Positions 1-12,259 of a DNA stretch of 64,000 nucleotides are shown in pieces. The translations under genes and the position numbers were made by a program. Below the pieces are notes generated by a model. That model searched no databases. It was not told the DNA's origin and saw only the letters and a list, made by a program, of their open reading frames with translations. The stretch's first letter is position 1. Every line of letters starts with the position of its first letter. Origin of the DNA: Lingula anatina (taxonomy: Eukaryota > Brachiopoda > Lingulata > Lingulida > Lingulidae); NCBI RefSeq assembly GCF_001039355.2, contig NW_019775633.1, forward strand, positions 69,227 through 133,226, written 5' to 3'.

Positions 1-1408
1 GCCAGACACAATATTCCTCTTACAATCGTTAATCTACCCTGTATAATTATCACACTCGTCTATTGTATTTTTAATACTAAATTTAGTGTGTAATCTTCAA
101 CTGATACACGGAATAAATAAACACATAATATTGACAGATACGGTAGGACAACCGCCCAGTAATAAAACTTTCTATATTTGTCTATCACAACACAGTGTCA
201 AACCAGATATAGATTACCGAGGAAATGAAAGTCACTCTAAAAGCTCATTTTCGGTATCAGCGTCTTTATGAATTAAAAGTATTCCTACATCATAATATGC
301 ACTGCCTGATTAACTTACACAATACACGAGATACTATACACCGGCCATACGTAAATTGTCATATGCTATAACTGATTCCAATACCCATTATGATGTCCTG
401 TCATTTTTCTTGCATTTTTCACCTGTCAAAGCTGATCAAGTATATAAAATTACGTTATTCGACTATCTACCATGCAATGCGACTTTGAGATTTTCCAAAT
501 GTAGACAGGTGTAACAGTAAATCAAGTTTAACAGGAACCGAGGTTAGTAGGAATAGTAGTCCTAATGGGACTTTGGTACTTGGCTCGTTATTATAATGGG
601 TAGGACAAAAACCTTTAAAAGTATTAATAATATTTTTCAAACCACCCTTTCGACCAACGGTATCTAATGAAATAATTATATTGTACACACTTTATGAAAA
701 CATTCGCTTTACGTCGATCAATATTATGATTTGCCGCAAGTAATGTTTTTAAACCATTGCAATTTCCAGCTCTACAAATAGGGTCTATTAATATTGTGAT
801 TTGGATGTTGGTCTAAGTCGATGTCACCTTAATGGGGTATACAAAATTAAGTCAAAGTCAATAACGGCGCATTATAAAATGCACTAAGTTCCATACCCTG
901 AACCATAATTGCCTCAAGTAATGTCTTTTAACCGTTGTAATTTCAGCTCAACTAAGGTTTATCAATATTTTGATTTGGATGTTAGGGTAGTGATATTGAA
1001 TTAGTCATTCACCTATATGGGGAATACAAAACTCATTCAAAGTCAAAAACGGCACATTATAAATGCATTATGTTCGATAACCTGATCCGCAATTGCAGCA
1101 AATATTTATTTATTTTTTTTACATTGTAATTTCTTACTCACCAAAATCCGTCTCCTTAACCAACAATAAAAGACGATGTCATTTAAGATGGTGGCAGGCT
1201 ATGGGATATCTGAAAAACAGTTTTTACTACGGTGTAAGCACGAAAGCACATTGGGACCATGACAATGTTTTTCCTGCTCTATGGGCACCAGGTGTGTGTC
1301 GCAATACAAACGGCGTATTGAAGTTAAACTCACGGGGTGAGAGACATGGCTGTGGTAACTTTAATAAGATAGGCTGGTAAATAAGGATTCTAAAACAAAT
1401 GATCAGAG
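1..1408. other. no confident gene
   Basis: AT-rich sequence. Two related stretches (about 700-900 and 900-1090) look like a diverged tandem duplication of roughly 200 bases; they share the phrase GATTTGGATGTT and a following GGG-TATACAAAA-like segment. An open stretch at 1202-1380 encodes about 59 residues ending in FNKIGW and lies just upstream of the first gene, but it ends in a stop 28 bases before that gene's ATG. I see no plausible intron joining the two. It may be a missed 5' exon or chance. Confidence 0.4.
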
Positions 1409-3255
1409 ATGGGTCTTGGGCATTCTTCAGGATTTACTGTAGAAATCGAAAATCAGACGCCACACGAATTGCATTTACGCGACTCTGATGCAATAGACCA
1501 AATAACAGGTGTGCTAACTAAAGTTGCTGCTTCTGTGCAGCCAAGCACTATAGCCCAACAAGCGATAGAAGGTCATGGTTATGAACATGCAAGCCGCGGG
1601 GCACATGTGGAAAATATTCAATATGCCGTTCAGCCGTACCAAAGCAAAACATCGGATAACATATCGATACAGATCGAGAGTCAAAGCACTGCTGTGCAGG
1701 GTGTTTCACATGATGATCATACCGATTGGGTTTTTCGCCTAGAATTATGTGCCGCCTTTTACAAAAAAGATGCATTCTATGTCATGGAAATAATTAGCCC
1801 TGCCGGTGAAATTTGTGCAAGAGAAGTGTTTAGAAAGGACAATGCTTTGAAACACCGTCGTAAAAAAGACAAAAATTGTACCGTGGATCCAAAACCAGCC
1901 AGCGGTGACTGTCCCTTCGCAGTAGAGATGATAGTTAATCGGAATCCTCGTAGAAACTCTGGTTGGTGGAACGTACGTTTCATTGTAAGAGAACGCACGA
2001 TGTAAGTAAGTACGTATACTCCTGGTTATTTGGATAAGAGATTTTATTTCTGAATTAAACTGTATAATGTGTACTTATGTAGCAAATTAATTTTGTGCTA
2101 CTAGAAATTCGGACAGTTTGTTATTGCTCACTTTCCACTTGTAACTCAGTTCGTTTCTCTCTTTAACATCAGTCTGGCGTGCAGGGAATTCGTAATTTCT
2201 TAAGATATATAACACTTAAACGTAAAAAATACCAGCTCTTTCATCAAAGCATTACTTGCGTAGTTAAAAAGTACTACTAATTTATATTTAAGAAAGCCTA
2301 TTTGTAAAAGGTTATTTTTGCAAAGTTTGATAAATGCATCAGGTAAAACTCCGCTTATTATATTAGGTGTATTGTAAAGTCAGCTTGCTTCGTAGAAAGA
2401 CTACAATTTGCGTTCAGTGTATGGAGAGCGTGCAGGACAGCTACAGTACGTGAACTAAAGGACATCGCCAACGATTTGCACATTCATCATCAAAACATTA
2501 GTATCGCCAGAATCATGGGTCATTCCACTTCAATATTTGCCGCAGTGCTTGGCGCTGCAGGGACTGCCGCTTCTATTTTGACAGCGGGCAAGCTTGCGGT
2601 TTTACTAGCAGTCAGTGCAGCACTCGGAGCGAGTGGCAAGATAACAGTAAGTGGCAGCACCATCGCACACTCTGTTCTCTCAGCATCAGCGCAAGCGGAG
2701 GCCAATGAGGTCTTACAAAAAGACCACAATGCATTACGTGACATATTTGTACTGCTTGAGACTTTGAAACACATAAGCAGACAGGATGTAATGGAAATCA
2801 AACAACATTTTGAGGTACGAAACACTGCAAACATCCCCGAAAAATGTATCATATTATCTACCATGCACCATACTGGTAAAATTGGCTTCATTGTGGGTTC
2901 TAAAATTTTGTATAAACCAATCATGTCAGCACGGAAACTGGTCGGGGAACTAAATGCAATGGACACAGGACCCCGGTTGGCCACACCAGGAAACGAAAAC
3001 TTGCCGCAGCTTTTATTAGAGGCGATGGGTATCAAGGTTCCAAGATACGTTTTAGATTCTGCCAGTGGAACAATTCCACTGGTGTTTTTGCCTCATGATA
3101 TCTGGGGCCTTGTTGAGGCAGCTGCCATAGTGGCTAGTGACAGGGGGACTGAGATAATAGAGTTATTGCAAAGCACTGCCGAAGCTCTAGAGAAGGAAAT
3201 ACCAAGCCAACAAGATTTTGATATCCTAGTTAACAAGTTTATAAGCAATATTTAG
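1409..3255 (+). CDS. apolipoprotein-L-like protein with an N-terminal beta-rich domain
   Basis: Exons 1409-2001 and 2367-3255 join in phase 2 to give about 493 residues. The donor AT|GTAAGTAAGT overlaps the apparent stop of the first exon. An alternative acceptor at 2418 keeps frame and gives 476 residues. The C-terminal part has the ApoL layout. It starts with a short amphipathic segment (VRELKDIANDLHIHHQNISI), continues with a Gly/Ala-rich hydrophobic region from MGHSTSIFAAVLGAAGTAAS to about GASGKITVSG, and ends with a PLVFLPHDIWGLVE segment followed by a helix ending ALEKE. ApoL proteins bind lipid and can form membrane channels. The first exon encodes about 197 residues, begins with a beta-strand-like FTVEIENQT, and has no recognised family; it faintly resembles actinoporin-type pore-formers. 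If the intron is not spliced, these would be two genes. No signal peptide is seen. Confidence 0.6.
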
Positions 3256-4186
3256 AACAATGTACATCTTTTCCCAACTTGGCTCAATCAGTTGTTGCGT
3301 GCCACAGAGCTGCGATGTTTTGTCCGATACACTTTTATCTGGTTAAATGGATTTGTGTAATTTTAAAAATAATATGGGGAGTGTTGTAGGAAAAGGAGGT
3401 AACAACTGTTCGAGGTAGATTGTGCTTCTAGAGTTAATATTCATATATGAAATAAGACAATAGATAAGCCAAAAAAAAAAAAAAAAAAAAGTTACCACTG
3501 CGTCTCTTGCATCTAACATTTTTTCATTTATATACCGTATTTTATACCGTAAAAATTCATTTTTGAATCATTTTTCATGACTGACAATTGAATAAATCTA
3601 CATGTATGTGCGCATTTGAATACCGAGTATAGTTTAAGTCAGAGAAGAACTTCATCAGCTGTGTCTGTTTAAAGGTAAACAGTGCAGTTCTTTTTTTTCT
3701 GATCACGTTTGAATATTCCCCGAAGAAAATGACAACATTAGAGGTTTTTTGTACTAGATAATGTTTAAGAATTGTAATTTTCCTCTTCTTTGTCATGCTA
3801 TAGAATCGTAAAATATCCAGAAAATAGGAAAACCTAATTATCAACTCTACTGTAGCTATGTATGTGTTGCTCGTGACTCATCATAATGAATCAAGTAAAC
3901 GTTTAATAAAAAAGGTATATATGTTTTAAAATTACTACTGGTCTTGTTCTTCATCGTTTTATTCTCATATTCGATCTGCATTTACTCTAGTCTCTAGTTG
4001 ATACAGCATCAACCGTTATTGTTTACTCATGTCGATAGCAATCTCTTTGCATCAGCAATAAAGAAAAACTGGCATGGGGCAGAGCGCGTTCATTGGACCG
4101 ACTAATTTGGCTGACAGCTAAGGATTATTTGCCGATTCCCATACCCTGTTATCATCAGTGACAACTGTATTGGTGGCTGAGGTGAC
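3256..4186. other. intergenic, no gene seen
   Basis: AT-rich DNA downstream of the ApoL-like gene. It contains a 20-base A run near 3472-3490, and no conserved coding signal is visible on either strand. Confidence 0.5.
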
Positions 4187-4455
4187 CAGGGGCGGATCTA
4201 TGGTTATTTGAAGGGGGTGTCCGCGGATGCGAAGCAAATCCTCCCCACCCCTTTGGCTTGGGGTCCGGAGCCTGCTGAAGGGTATTGGTATTTTAGAGGG
4301 CAAACAGTGTCATTTGGTACGGTTTACAACTATGATTCAGCTTATCAAATGTCTAATTTCAAGAGGCGATCTCATTGGTGTTTTTTTTTTTTCAAAAATC
4401 GAAAGGGGGTGGGGGGTCAGGAACCCCCTGAGCCCCCCAAATCTATCTGTCACTG
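4187..4455. mobile_element. short hAT-like MITE, copy 1
   Basis: Starts CAGGGGCGGATCTATGG and ends in ATCTGTCACTG. The internal sequence matches the element at 5676-6112: GAAGGGGG, then a G/C-rich block, GGTATTTTAGAGGG, GGTACGGTTTA, ACTATGATTCAGCT, and a final run of C-rich words. CAGnGGCGGAT ends are typical of short non-autonomous hAT-like elements. Open frames crossing this element are spurious. Confidence 0.6.
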
Positions 4456-5675
4456 GCGACCTCTTCACTTTGTGTTACAGTCTGACTTATCACTGAAATG
4501 GGCAAATAACAAATATGTTCACATAACATATAGTATCAAGTATTTTGTCAGCTTATCGTGGAGTAATGGATTAAGATTCAGCTTGACAGGGAATGCGATT
4601 GTTCTTGAAGATGTCCATTATGACAAAAGCCCCCAAAATCACCAACAAAATAAAGTAAAAAATAAAAGAAATGTATTAAGATACTTCACAAAGTGTCAAA
4701 ATTGCCAATTGAAAGCTAATTTACTTACCCTCAGTTGCTAAATACATGTACATAGATAGGAGCATTAACAACCACTCCATATTTCATTACTGCCCATGTC
4801 CGGGAGCATCATATGAATACCAGAACGGACGGATCTGATGACATACGATATGTGTGAATTTTCACATACAGAACAAGTTGCATTGATATTACAAGCCTAC
4901 AGTGACCTTTACTACGTTACGCATGATCAGGATACACTTTAATAAAAGATGTTCATCCATTTAGTTTTACCTTGATGTTAACATTTTTTTTCTTTTCAAA
5001 GAGATCGTGTTTTGGATAAAGTGCATTTCAAGATTAAAGACCCATTACTTTGAAATTAAGAAAAAGGGCTACAAATTGAGACTTCCGATAAATGTAACTG
5101 AAGATGCATTTTCAGAAGCGTACGTCTTTTAACATACTACTCACGATTTTTCTGCTCACATTTTTCTGCTCAAGACCTCAAGGGAGTTGGTACGAGTTGG
5201 TTTCCCGTGTTCCAGCGGTAGGCATTGGTCCCATTTCTTCATAAAAAAACATTTGTTCTATTCAAAAAAATATTTATTTCGTGTGGTTATTACTCAGGAA
5301 AATTTGACGGAATGCATATCTTAGTGTATCTTGCCCCCGCCCACCCCCACCTTTTGGTATATATTCCTCCCTAAAGCAAGCACATCTATTACCATTAAAA
5401 GACAATTCAGTTCTTACACGTTTATAAGTAGAAGTGATATTTTGTAAAATGACATCGACCCATTGATACATTATATTACAATAATCTGTCTTTGAATTCG
5501 ACACATCTTAGCCACACGATGTAATACAGTGTATACAGCATATCCTTTCCCCATTATACATTACTATGACTTTGGACTTCTGAAATACGCTATAGACCTA
5601 CTTTAGGTTTACGTTTAAAATGTCAATGTTTGACATCTAAACCGACCGATAACATAATTTGGATGATTTGATAAG
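4456..5675. other. intergenic, no gene seen
   Basis: AT-rich sequence between two copies of the same MITE. No splice-bounded coding exon is recognisable on either strand. Confidence 0.45.
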
Positions 5676-6112
5676 CAGGGGCGGATCCAGGATTATTTGA
5701 AGGGGGGGGGGGGGGGGGGGGCCAGGGGTTTCGAACCCACCCCCCCCCCCCCCCCTGGGGGGGGGGGGGGGCCCCCAAAAAACCCCCCAAAAAATTGGTT
5801 TTTTTGGGGGGGAACCCGNNNNNNNNNNNNNNNNNNNNNNNNNGGTGGGGGGGGGGGGGGGGGGGGGGGGGGGTCAGGGGATTCGAAGCCGACCCCCCCC
5901 CCCCCCCCCTTGGCGTGGGGTTCGGGGCCCGCTAAAAGGCCCCAAAATAATTGGTATTTTAGAGGGCGAACCGTGCTATTTGGTACGGTTTAGAACTATG
6001 ATTCAGCTAGTCAAAATTTTAATTTCAAACGGGGACCATTGGTGTGATTTTTTCTTCAGACATCGAAGTGGAGGTCAGGACCCCCCTGACCCCCCATCTT
6101 TAATCCGCCACT
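5676..6112. mobile_element. hAT-like MITE, copy 2, with a damaged interior
   Basis: The left end is CAGGGGCGGATCCAG and the right end reads AATCCGCCACT(G). The hexamer GATAAG directly flanks both sides (5670-5675 and 6113-6118), as expected for a target-site duplication. The body from 5880 to 6112 aligns with copy 1. The interior 5700-5880 consists of long G and C homopolymers around an N gap, and half of the element appears twice around that gap, so the true length is uncertain. Confidence 0.6.
5819..5843. other. assembly gap of 25 Ns
   Basis: Twenty-five consecutive Ns flanked by G and C homopolymers. Single N bases also occur at 35865 (inside a CT repeat) and 62161 (beside a G run). The flanking sequence should not be trusted. 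Confidence 0.98.
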
Positions 6113-6377
6113 GATAAGGTTGAATGAACATCGGCACTGCCAGGTTCTACATGTACAGTACATGCATAGAGGGCCTCTGATGAACTCAACAGGTAATAGC
6201 TGATGAAAGTTGGCGTACAGAATGTCACATTTGGTTTATGTGATCATTTTGCCTTGTGTTCTTCAGAACAGTAAGTCTTTAATTTCGGTAATTTTTAGGT
6301 ATTTCGTATGCATATCATAAAATTTTGTACATGTACTTAAAAGGCATTTTATTTTATAATTTTGGTTGTACGTCTGA

Positions 6378-7403
6378 ATGTTGATATTGTTGACCTGCGT
6401 CATGCTCGCCATTTTATTAATAAGATATTTTGACTTTATTTTTCATATATTCATGATGATTTTTTTTAGCTCTCAGTCGGAAGGCAATTTTAGAAACCAC
6501 CGCAGTCCCTTCACAGAGACTACCGAGGTTGCTAGTGCCACAGTATCCGGAGAGACAGTGACAGCTCGGGAGTTAACCTTTAATTCTACCACCACCAATT
6601 CATTGGAATTAACGGATTTCGAAAATAGCTCGGGCCACTCCAGGGTTCAGAAGACTACTGTACAGTTTGAATCCATCGTTGTCCCGGTCAGACAAGGGGC
6701 AATGACTGTGTCACAAAGTATCATAAAATCAATACATTGGAAACGATCTCTGAATTCTCTGAGTATCGTAACAGTTACTGTTTCACCAACTGTTAAAGCC
6801 TTTGCTGGAGAACCGCTGTATCTATGGAGCAACCTGAGCAGTTTTGTGGACCTGTCCAATGGGTTTGAAATTCGATGGATTAAGGATGGTTCGCTATGGT
6901 GTATAATTACTGCTCTATCGATGAAGACGTCCTATTTAGGTGCGTGCAGGAGCCGGAATGTTAGCATAGAAAACCCAGATGATAATAACTACAAGCTGAT
7001 CATCCCGGAATCTTATTTAACTGACAGCGGAAACTACAGTTGTGTCTTTCTCATTCTGGGAAATCTAAATAATCCAGCGTCGAATGTGAGCAAAGTAAGG
7101 ATAGACCAAGGTCAGATGACACTCTTATTGTGTAATTATTCCCTAATTCTACATAGAATATGTTTTGCATAACTTTTAAATGTTTGTGAAATTCCCCTTA
7201 TTGAATCAGTATATAAAAGTTTTCCACATTAGGCGATCATATTAAAAAAAAACCCAACCGCATTGGAATACTTACTGTTTTATATTTTAACTTGTGTAAT
7301 GTGTGAATATTAGTCTGAACATGTAAGCTTACTCATATTCTCGTTTCAGCACCAACTACAACAGGAGAAATGACCACAATTGTAACCGAACCTAAAAGTA
7401 CAG
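6378..7403 (+). CDS. Ig-domain receptor-like gene, 3' truncated or soluble form
   Basis: The Ig exon ends at 7110 (phase 1). The next exon, 7350-7403, encodes APTTTGEMTTIVTEP and is nearly the same as the matching exon of the minus-strand gene at 23.9-27.1 kb. The Ig domain has LYLWSNLSS, a WCI...GAC pair and DSGNYSCVF; the usual first Ig cysteine is Ser. The reading frame is open back to an ATG at 6378 with a hydrophobic start (MLILLTCVMLAILLIR). An acceptor-like TTTTTTTAG at 6469 is where the sister gene begins this exon, but splicing there is out of its usual phase 1. No transmembrane or tail exon is visible before the convergent gene at 9.3 kb. Failure to splice at 7403 gives a stop at 7409-7411. 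This is therefore either a secreted Ig protein of about 264 residues or a decaying copy. Confidence 0.6.
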
Positions 7404-7411
7404 GTATTTAA

Positions 7412-9271
7412 ATTTTGTCTCGTCTCTTCTCTCCCATGTTTTTACTCAATTCCCATTTCTCGTTACAAAGACAATATATCAATTGCTCTCCGTCTGCTTT
7501 GACAAAGAACCCCCTTTCAATTATGAGGTAAAAATAATCAGGCATTTTCATCACATAAATATGAAAAGGAACTTGTGGTATTATGGTTGTTGGTTATGAG
7601 AGTGAAAGAAGTTAATTTTCTCAGTGCGTACAGTAGTAAAAAGTTCTCCCACAAAATTGATAGATTGTTTTGATTTAAATACCTGTAGTAATGAAAATAT
7701 TTTATTTGTCCCAATATTCAGTGTGGTTTTGGAATCATCCGATTCAAATGCTACACTAGCGGTGCATCGCATGTATTGCTTGTGAATAACTTCGTGCCAC
7801 TTGGTGTGATGAAATATAACATTGAAACACTCAATATAATTAAAATGAAGCACTTTTTAAAATTAAAACTTCAACAGAAGTACTGCTCATGAAACTCTAA
7901 TACCTGAAGAATTGTTTAATAACTGATTCTCCATCAAGGTTGAGGAATATGTCAGACTGGCTGTGACTCTTAACAATTACAAAGGCTATAGAATACTTTC
8001 GTAGGATGCAATTGTTTTTTTTACTGTCGGGCAAGTGTGCTAAAACGAAGTCTGTTCATTTATTTCTTGCTATAAACGGGTGATGTTCGCAAAAAAAAAA
8101 AAAAAAAAAAAAAAAAATTGCAATAGAATAATGTGGATACGAACTATGGCTTTTAATGTTCAAAACGACTGTTTTTTATAATAATACATGTAGTTCACAT
8201 CAATTATTGAAATTATTTGAAATATAAACTGATTATCTATATAAGCACTTTCATATCAATTTTACTAAACGAAAAAATAAATGTATTGTTTTTAATATGT
8301 ACCTTAACTATTTTCTTTTAAACACAAAAAAGATATAATTTCTGCACCGTGCAGCTCTACTATACATACCACTCATAGCCATTAATCTTAATTCTTAGTA
8401 TTACATGTTATATATGCGATGGGTGTAGATGGTTTGTACGTTTATTTGATATAGAATTGCAATTATTAAATTGCGCTTAAGTTAAACTCTGCCCAAAATA
8501 AAACCTATTAAAACAAAATACTTCATTCAACAATTACCTATTTCTTCGCCAAGGGGTCGTTAGGTGCTTCTCTGCATCAAGGAGGATTACCTCCCAATGA
8601 TTTATGTCCCACGGTTATTCCCACGGGCTAATTTGACCCATTGACCCTAAGTGACCTTAAGATAATCATATGACCTCTCTATGGTGTACACAGTGTAAAA
8701 CATCTGTTATCAAAGCGTCGCTAAGTGAGTTACCATGGTTTATATACATAAAGATCAGTGAAGTACTGTTATCTAAACCTGCGCATATTATTGAAGTAGG
8801 CTGGAGCTTATCTATAGGTTCACATATACATTGATCGAATGTAATGTTACATCAGTATAATATTTTTCTTTACTAAAATCACAAACCAAGCATTTGATCC
8901 GTCTATAAACAACATAAGAAAACTTACAATAATTTCAGCGTCTTGAACCGAATATGACAAGTTATAAAATACTATGTGGATATAGGTATCGATAGCTCAT
9001 GTTCATTTGTAGCGTCTGATAGTTGATTTACTATTGGGATTATATCGCCTTTGATATTTTCATGGAAAGTATATACACTGTCGTTAAATACACAAATGTA
9101 AAGCACCCACGATGTTGGTTGAATCATATACTATCATAAATGTGCATCGTTTATACGTTAACTGCAAACCTAGCTTATAAATCAGCTTCAAAACGGGTGT
9201 TATACGAGTAAATAACTACAAAAGTTGAACGCTCTTTTTATACTGTGCTATAACGACTAATTCGGCAGTTT
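7412..9271. other. AT-rich intergenic region, no exon found
   Basis: I looked here on the plus strand for the missing transmembrane and tail exons of the 6.4-kb gene and found none. A poly-A run lies at about 8090-8117. Confidence 0.45.
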
Positions 9272-10953
9272 CTACTGTTTCACTACCTGTGCGTACTCCA
9301 CCCTATCGTCTCCAGGGTTTACGGTTAAAGTTTTAGACTTAGCTGATCCTGTTCCCGTAGAGCTGGACGACTTGGGGTTCTCATGTAGTGTCAAATCAGC
9401 GTAGTGTAAGTTTTCTGCGTTCTTCTCAAGGGGCTGAAAATACGATAACGTCCTTGAGCGAGTGCACACGTGTGCTAAAATGTGTGCCGTATTATTGATA
9501 TCATTTATATTAAAGTGGAAAATGTTCATGTTTATCATGATGTAGACAAATTGTTTTTACATACACGCTTTAGTACACATGTTTTGGTTCACACTTGCTT
9601 TTTTTACTTGTACTTAAATACTTGTAAAATCCACTATAATGGAAGGCAGCTTTTTTTAACTTGTGTGCCACTACAAATAAAACTTACATTGCTCTGTCTG
9701 TGATTAGTCTTCTTCGCATTGACACCTGAGGAACATGTGCATGAAATCAATGGGTGCTGCATTAAGTATAAATCAAATACTGATGGTTATTTACGAAAAA
9801 TATTTTTTGCTTAGCTGCCAGGGCTACTTTGGCACCTTTGCAGGTTAAAATATGTACCCAATGTCAGTTAGTGAAGATGTACGCTATGTGCACTTATAGA
9901 GACTAATTAGCATAAAAATATATCAATCCTGGTTGCTCTGATAAATGTATTAAGCAACGCCCCAGTAAAAAATAACTTATTACCTGTGGTTGAGTTGCCC
10001 TTGCCCTTCTTTTTCACACAAACAATTGCGGTGATAACTATAACCAACAACACTCCACCCCCTGCCCCTGCACCTATACCTATGATAGCCGTTTGGGATA
10101 GACGGGCTGGTTTTGAGGTTTCATTCTTCGGTGAACCTTTGAAAATAATAGATGCTTCATCAGTTTAAGAAGTAAAGGAAAGGTGGTTATTCATGACATC
10201 ATTAATCAAATTGAAGAATAAAACGGGGACTTTACATCAATTATTCATTAAATGCTTAACTTTTATTAACCGAAGCACAGCAAAGTCCCAAAGATTTTTA
10301 CAGGGCAATCTACTTAATTATGGGTACCTGTCATCACTTCAGGTACTGTCGTCGTCCTTTCTGAAATGTAAAAGTGTATATGTAAATTCGTTTGATATAA
10401 GGAGTGCATTATATACTTGTCAAAATAACGGTTACGTTAAATTTAATAAAGATATCAAAAAGTCATATCAGTATTATGTGTTCATGTGATACACAGGGGT
10501 ATGAGCATAATAAAATGCACATTTCGAATTATAAGGATAGTCAGAGACGTTGGTAACATGTGAGTACATTGCTTACAGTCCGTAAAATTACCTACATCTG
10601 ATGAAAGCTCATTTAAATTGGGGCGTAAATGCATGACATGTAAGAGATCATTAAAATGTTTGAACACAAATAAAATAAAAGTAAATGGCTCGAATTAACT
10701 CTGAATAACTTTGATGATCTAGTAATTTTCAATGTGAAATAAATTATATATAATCGTCCGGCCCAGGGGCATCCTGACCAGATTCAGCGAACCTGGTCGA
10801 GGCAACCTCGTCTTCATTTCAATTTTACCTCTTTTGTACTTCAAACTGTTTCAGTCACTTAGAAAATAAAAACTGGCTCCAAAATGCGTTTGAACGTTTT
10901 TCTTTAATTGCAAAATATGATTTAGTTGCGACACGCTTTCGGTTGCAAAATGC

Positions 10954-11004
<51 letters not shown>

Positions 11005-12197
11005 TTTTATTGAGCACTAAAAGTATGCATGGCTCAGCATTTGATGGCTCACTAATTTACGAATAGTCGTATATATACATACATGTTTATACGATAATAA
11101 GAATAATAAATATTAAAACATATATAAACACCAATCAGCATATCTTATATAATTCTTACCTTACTTAGTACAATAAAGTAAGGACACATGATATTTTCAT
11201 ACACTTGTAAGGCTGTTTTAAAAAAGCGATTTGTATTTGGCTTTTTTCTATAACATCAGTTTACTTGAATTTTTGGGTTTACCAAATAAGTGGAAAAAGC
11301 TGATCAGTTTACTGATAGCTGAGACCATAACAGAAAGTCCACCCTCCATATAGTTATAGTGGTTAGGGTTGGTCTGACCTAAGTGGGTCAAAATGGGAAC
11401 GGACTTTCTGTTATGGGGGACTCTCTGTCACGTTCTACCGGCAGTATGGTCGTTAGATAATTCATACATTAACCATGTTATTCTGGCAATGATCCAAACC
11501 TATTCAGTTTTTACAGTCAAAGCAATTTGGTTTGAAATATTGTATCTGTAATATGGGTGAAGCCAATAACAGTTTCGTGAAATGCATTTTCTCTGTATCA
11601 GTATCTCCTACCTGAGACAAATACGAGCGTAAATGCGTTGAGCTGTATCGTATCTCCCGTGCCACTGACAACGACTTCACAGCTGTGGTTTCCACTGTCA
11701 TTCATTGTCGCCATTGGAACAGAAAGTTGGAAATTCTGTGTACCAGTTGGGTTGTTTACATTCTTTATGGAAATGTTTCTGTTCACACATTCACCCTCTG
11801 TAGTGTTTGTTTTTGCAAGAGCAGTGGCGCACCACTTGTCTCCATCTCTAAACCATCTGATGGTTACCCCTGCATCCAAGTCTTGATGACTGGTGAGGTT
11901 ACACCACAGAAAAAATGTCCCGCCAGTGTATAACCGAAAGGTAAGTGGAACGTCGGCACCTAAATCATTGCTTGTTTGACACTGTGCTGGAATGTTAGAG
12001 TTTGAATTAGTCATGGATACCTATGGTATAAACGTTTTGTTTACTATGACCACGGTTCGACATAAATGATGTAATTACCAGAGTTGGATATAGCTCATTG
12101 AATCGTAAAAACGACTCACACATGACAGTTTTAACAGCCCCTTTCACTTACCAAGGTGACTACCACACAGTATTATTATTGTTAGTTTTGCTAGCAT
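9272..12197 (-). CDS. single-Ig transmembrane receptor with two ITIMs
   Basis: Five exons read on the minus strand: 12197-12152, 11986-11612, 10136-9984, 9725-9688, 9433-9272. Phases are 1,1,1,0 and the product is 257 residues. Order: signal peptide (MLAKLTIIILC..., 1-15); one Ig domain (about 16-140) with FFLWCNLTS, an extra pair WCATA...GECV and DSGNHSCEV; a short stalk; a Gly-rich transmembrane segment (IIGIGAGAGGGVLLVIVITAIV, about 160-181); a basic stop-transfer KKKGKGK-like stretch; and a 70-residue tail. The tail carries NLHYADL (Tyr215) and RVEYAQV (Tyr251). Both fit the ITIM consensus [ILVS]-x-Y-x-x-[ILV]. When phosphorylated, paired ITIMs recruit SH2 phosphatases in the known families. 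The gene is head to head with the receptor kinase at 12.5 kb, about 350 bases apart, so the two may share a promoter region. Inhibitory function is inferred from motifs only. Confidence 0.8.
10137..11611. other. large intron of the ITIM receptor, with (AAT)n
   Basis: No further exon is needed, because flanking phases match. An AAT microsatellite occupies about 10960-11003. A stretch around 11310-11420 contains a short imperfect inverted repeat (AACAGAAAGTCC ... GGACTTTCTGTT), probably a small palindromic element. Confidence 0.5.
11662..11908 (-). repeat. inverted near-identical Ig-exon tract, arm 1
   Basis: The reverse complement of this stretch matches 12894-13140 over 247 bases with one visible difference (TTTAGAGAT versus TTGAGAGAT, Phe to Leu). 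It runs from TGTGGTGTAACC to GTCAGTGG. The exon sequence on both sides of the tract is clearly diverged between the two genes. Confidence 0.9.
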
Positions 12198-12252
12198 CTT
12201 TTGTAACTGTATAATATCCGTGAAACATCCATCTACTGTGTCATCCAAAGTC

Positions 12253-12259
12253 CAACAAC
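12253..12259. other. head-to-head gap between ITIM receptor and kinase
   Basis: The start codons of the two divergent genes lie at 12197 (minus) and 12544 (plus). The 350 bases between them must hold any promoter for both. I see no clear TATA box or other named element. The exact positions given here are only the middle of the gap. Confidence 0.3.

Noticed and set aside
1093-1380. 95-residue ORF just upstream of the ApoL-like gene
   Set aside because: It cannot be joined to the next exon by an intron of workable length, and no family is recognised; kept only as a note in the flank entry.
4208-4741. 177-residue ORF
   Set aside because: Half of it lies in a hAT-like MITE also present at 5676-6112, where the frame is not preserved.
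10960-11003. Possible CRISPR-like or satellite array
   Set aside because: It is a plain AAT microsatellite; no array of spaced direct repeats exists in the window, and the host is an animal.
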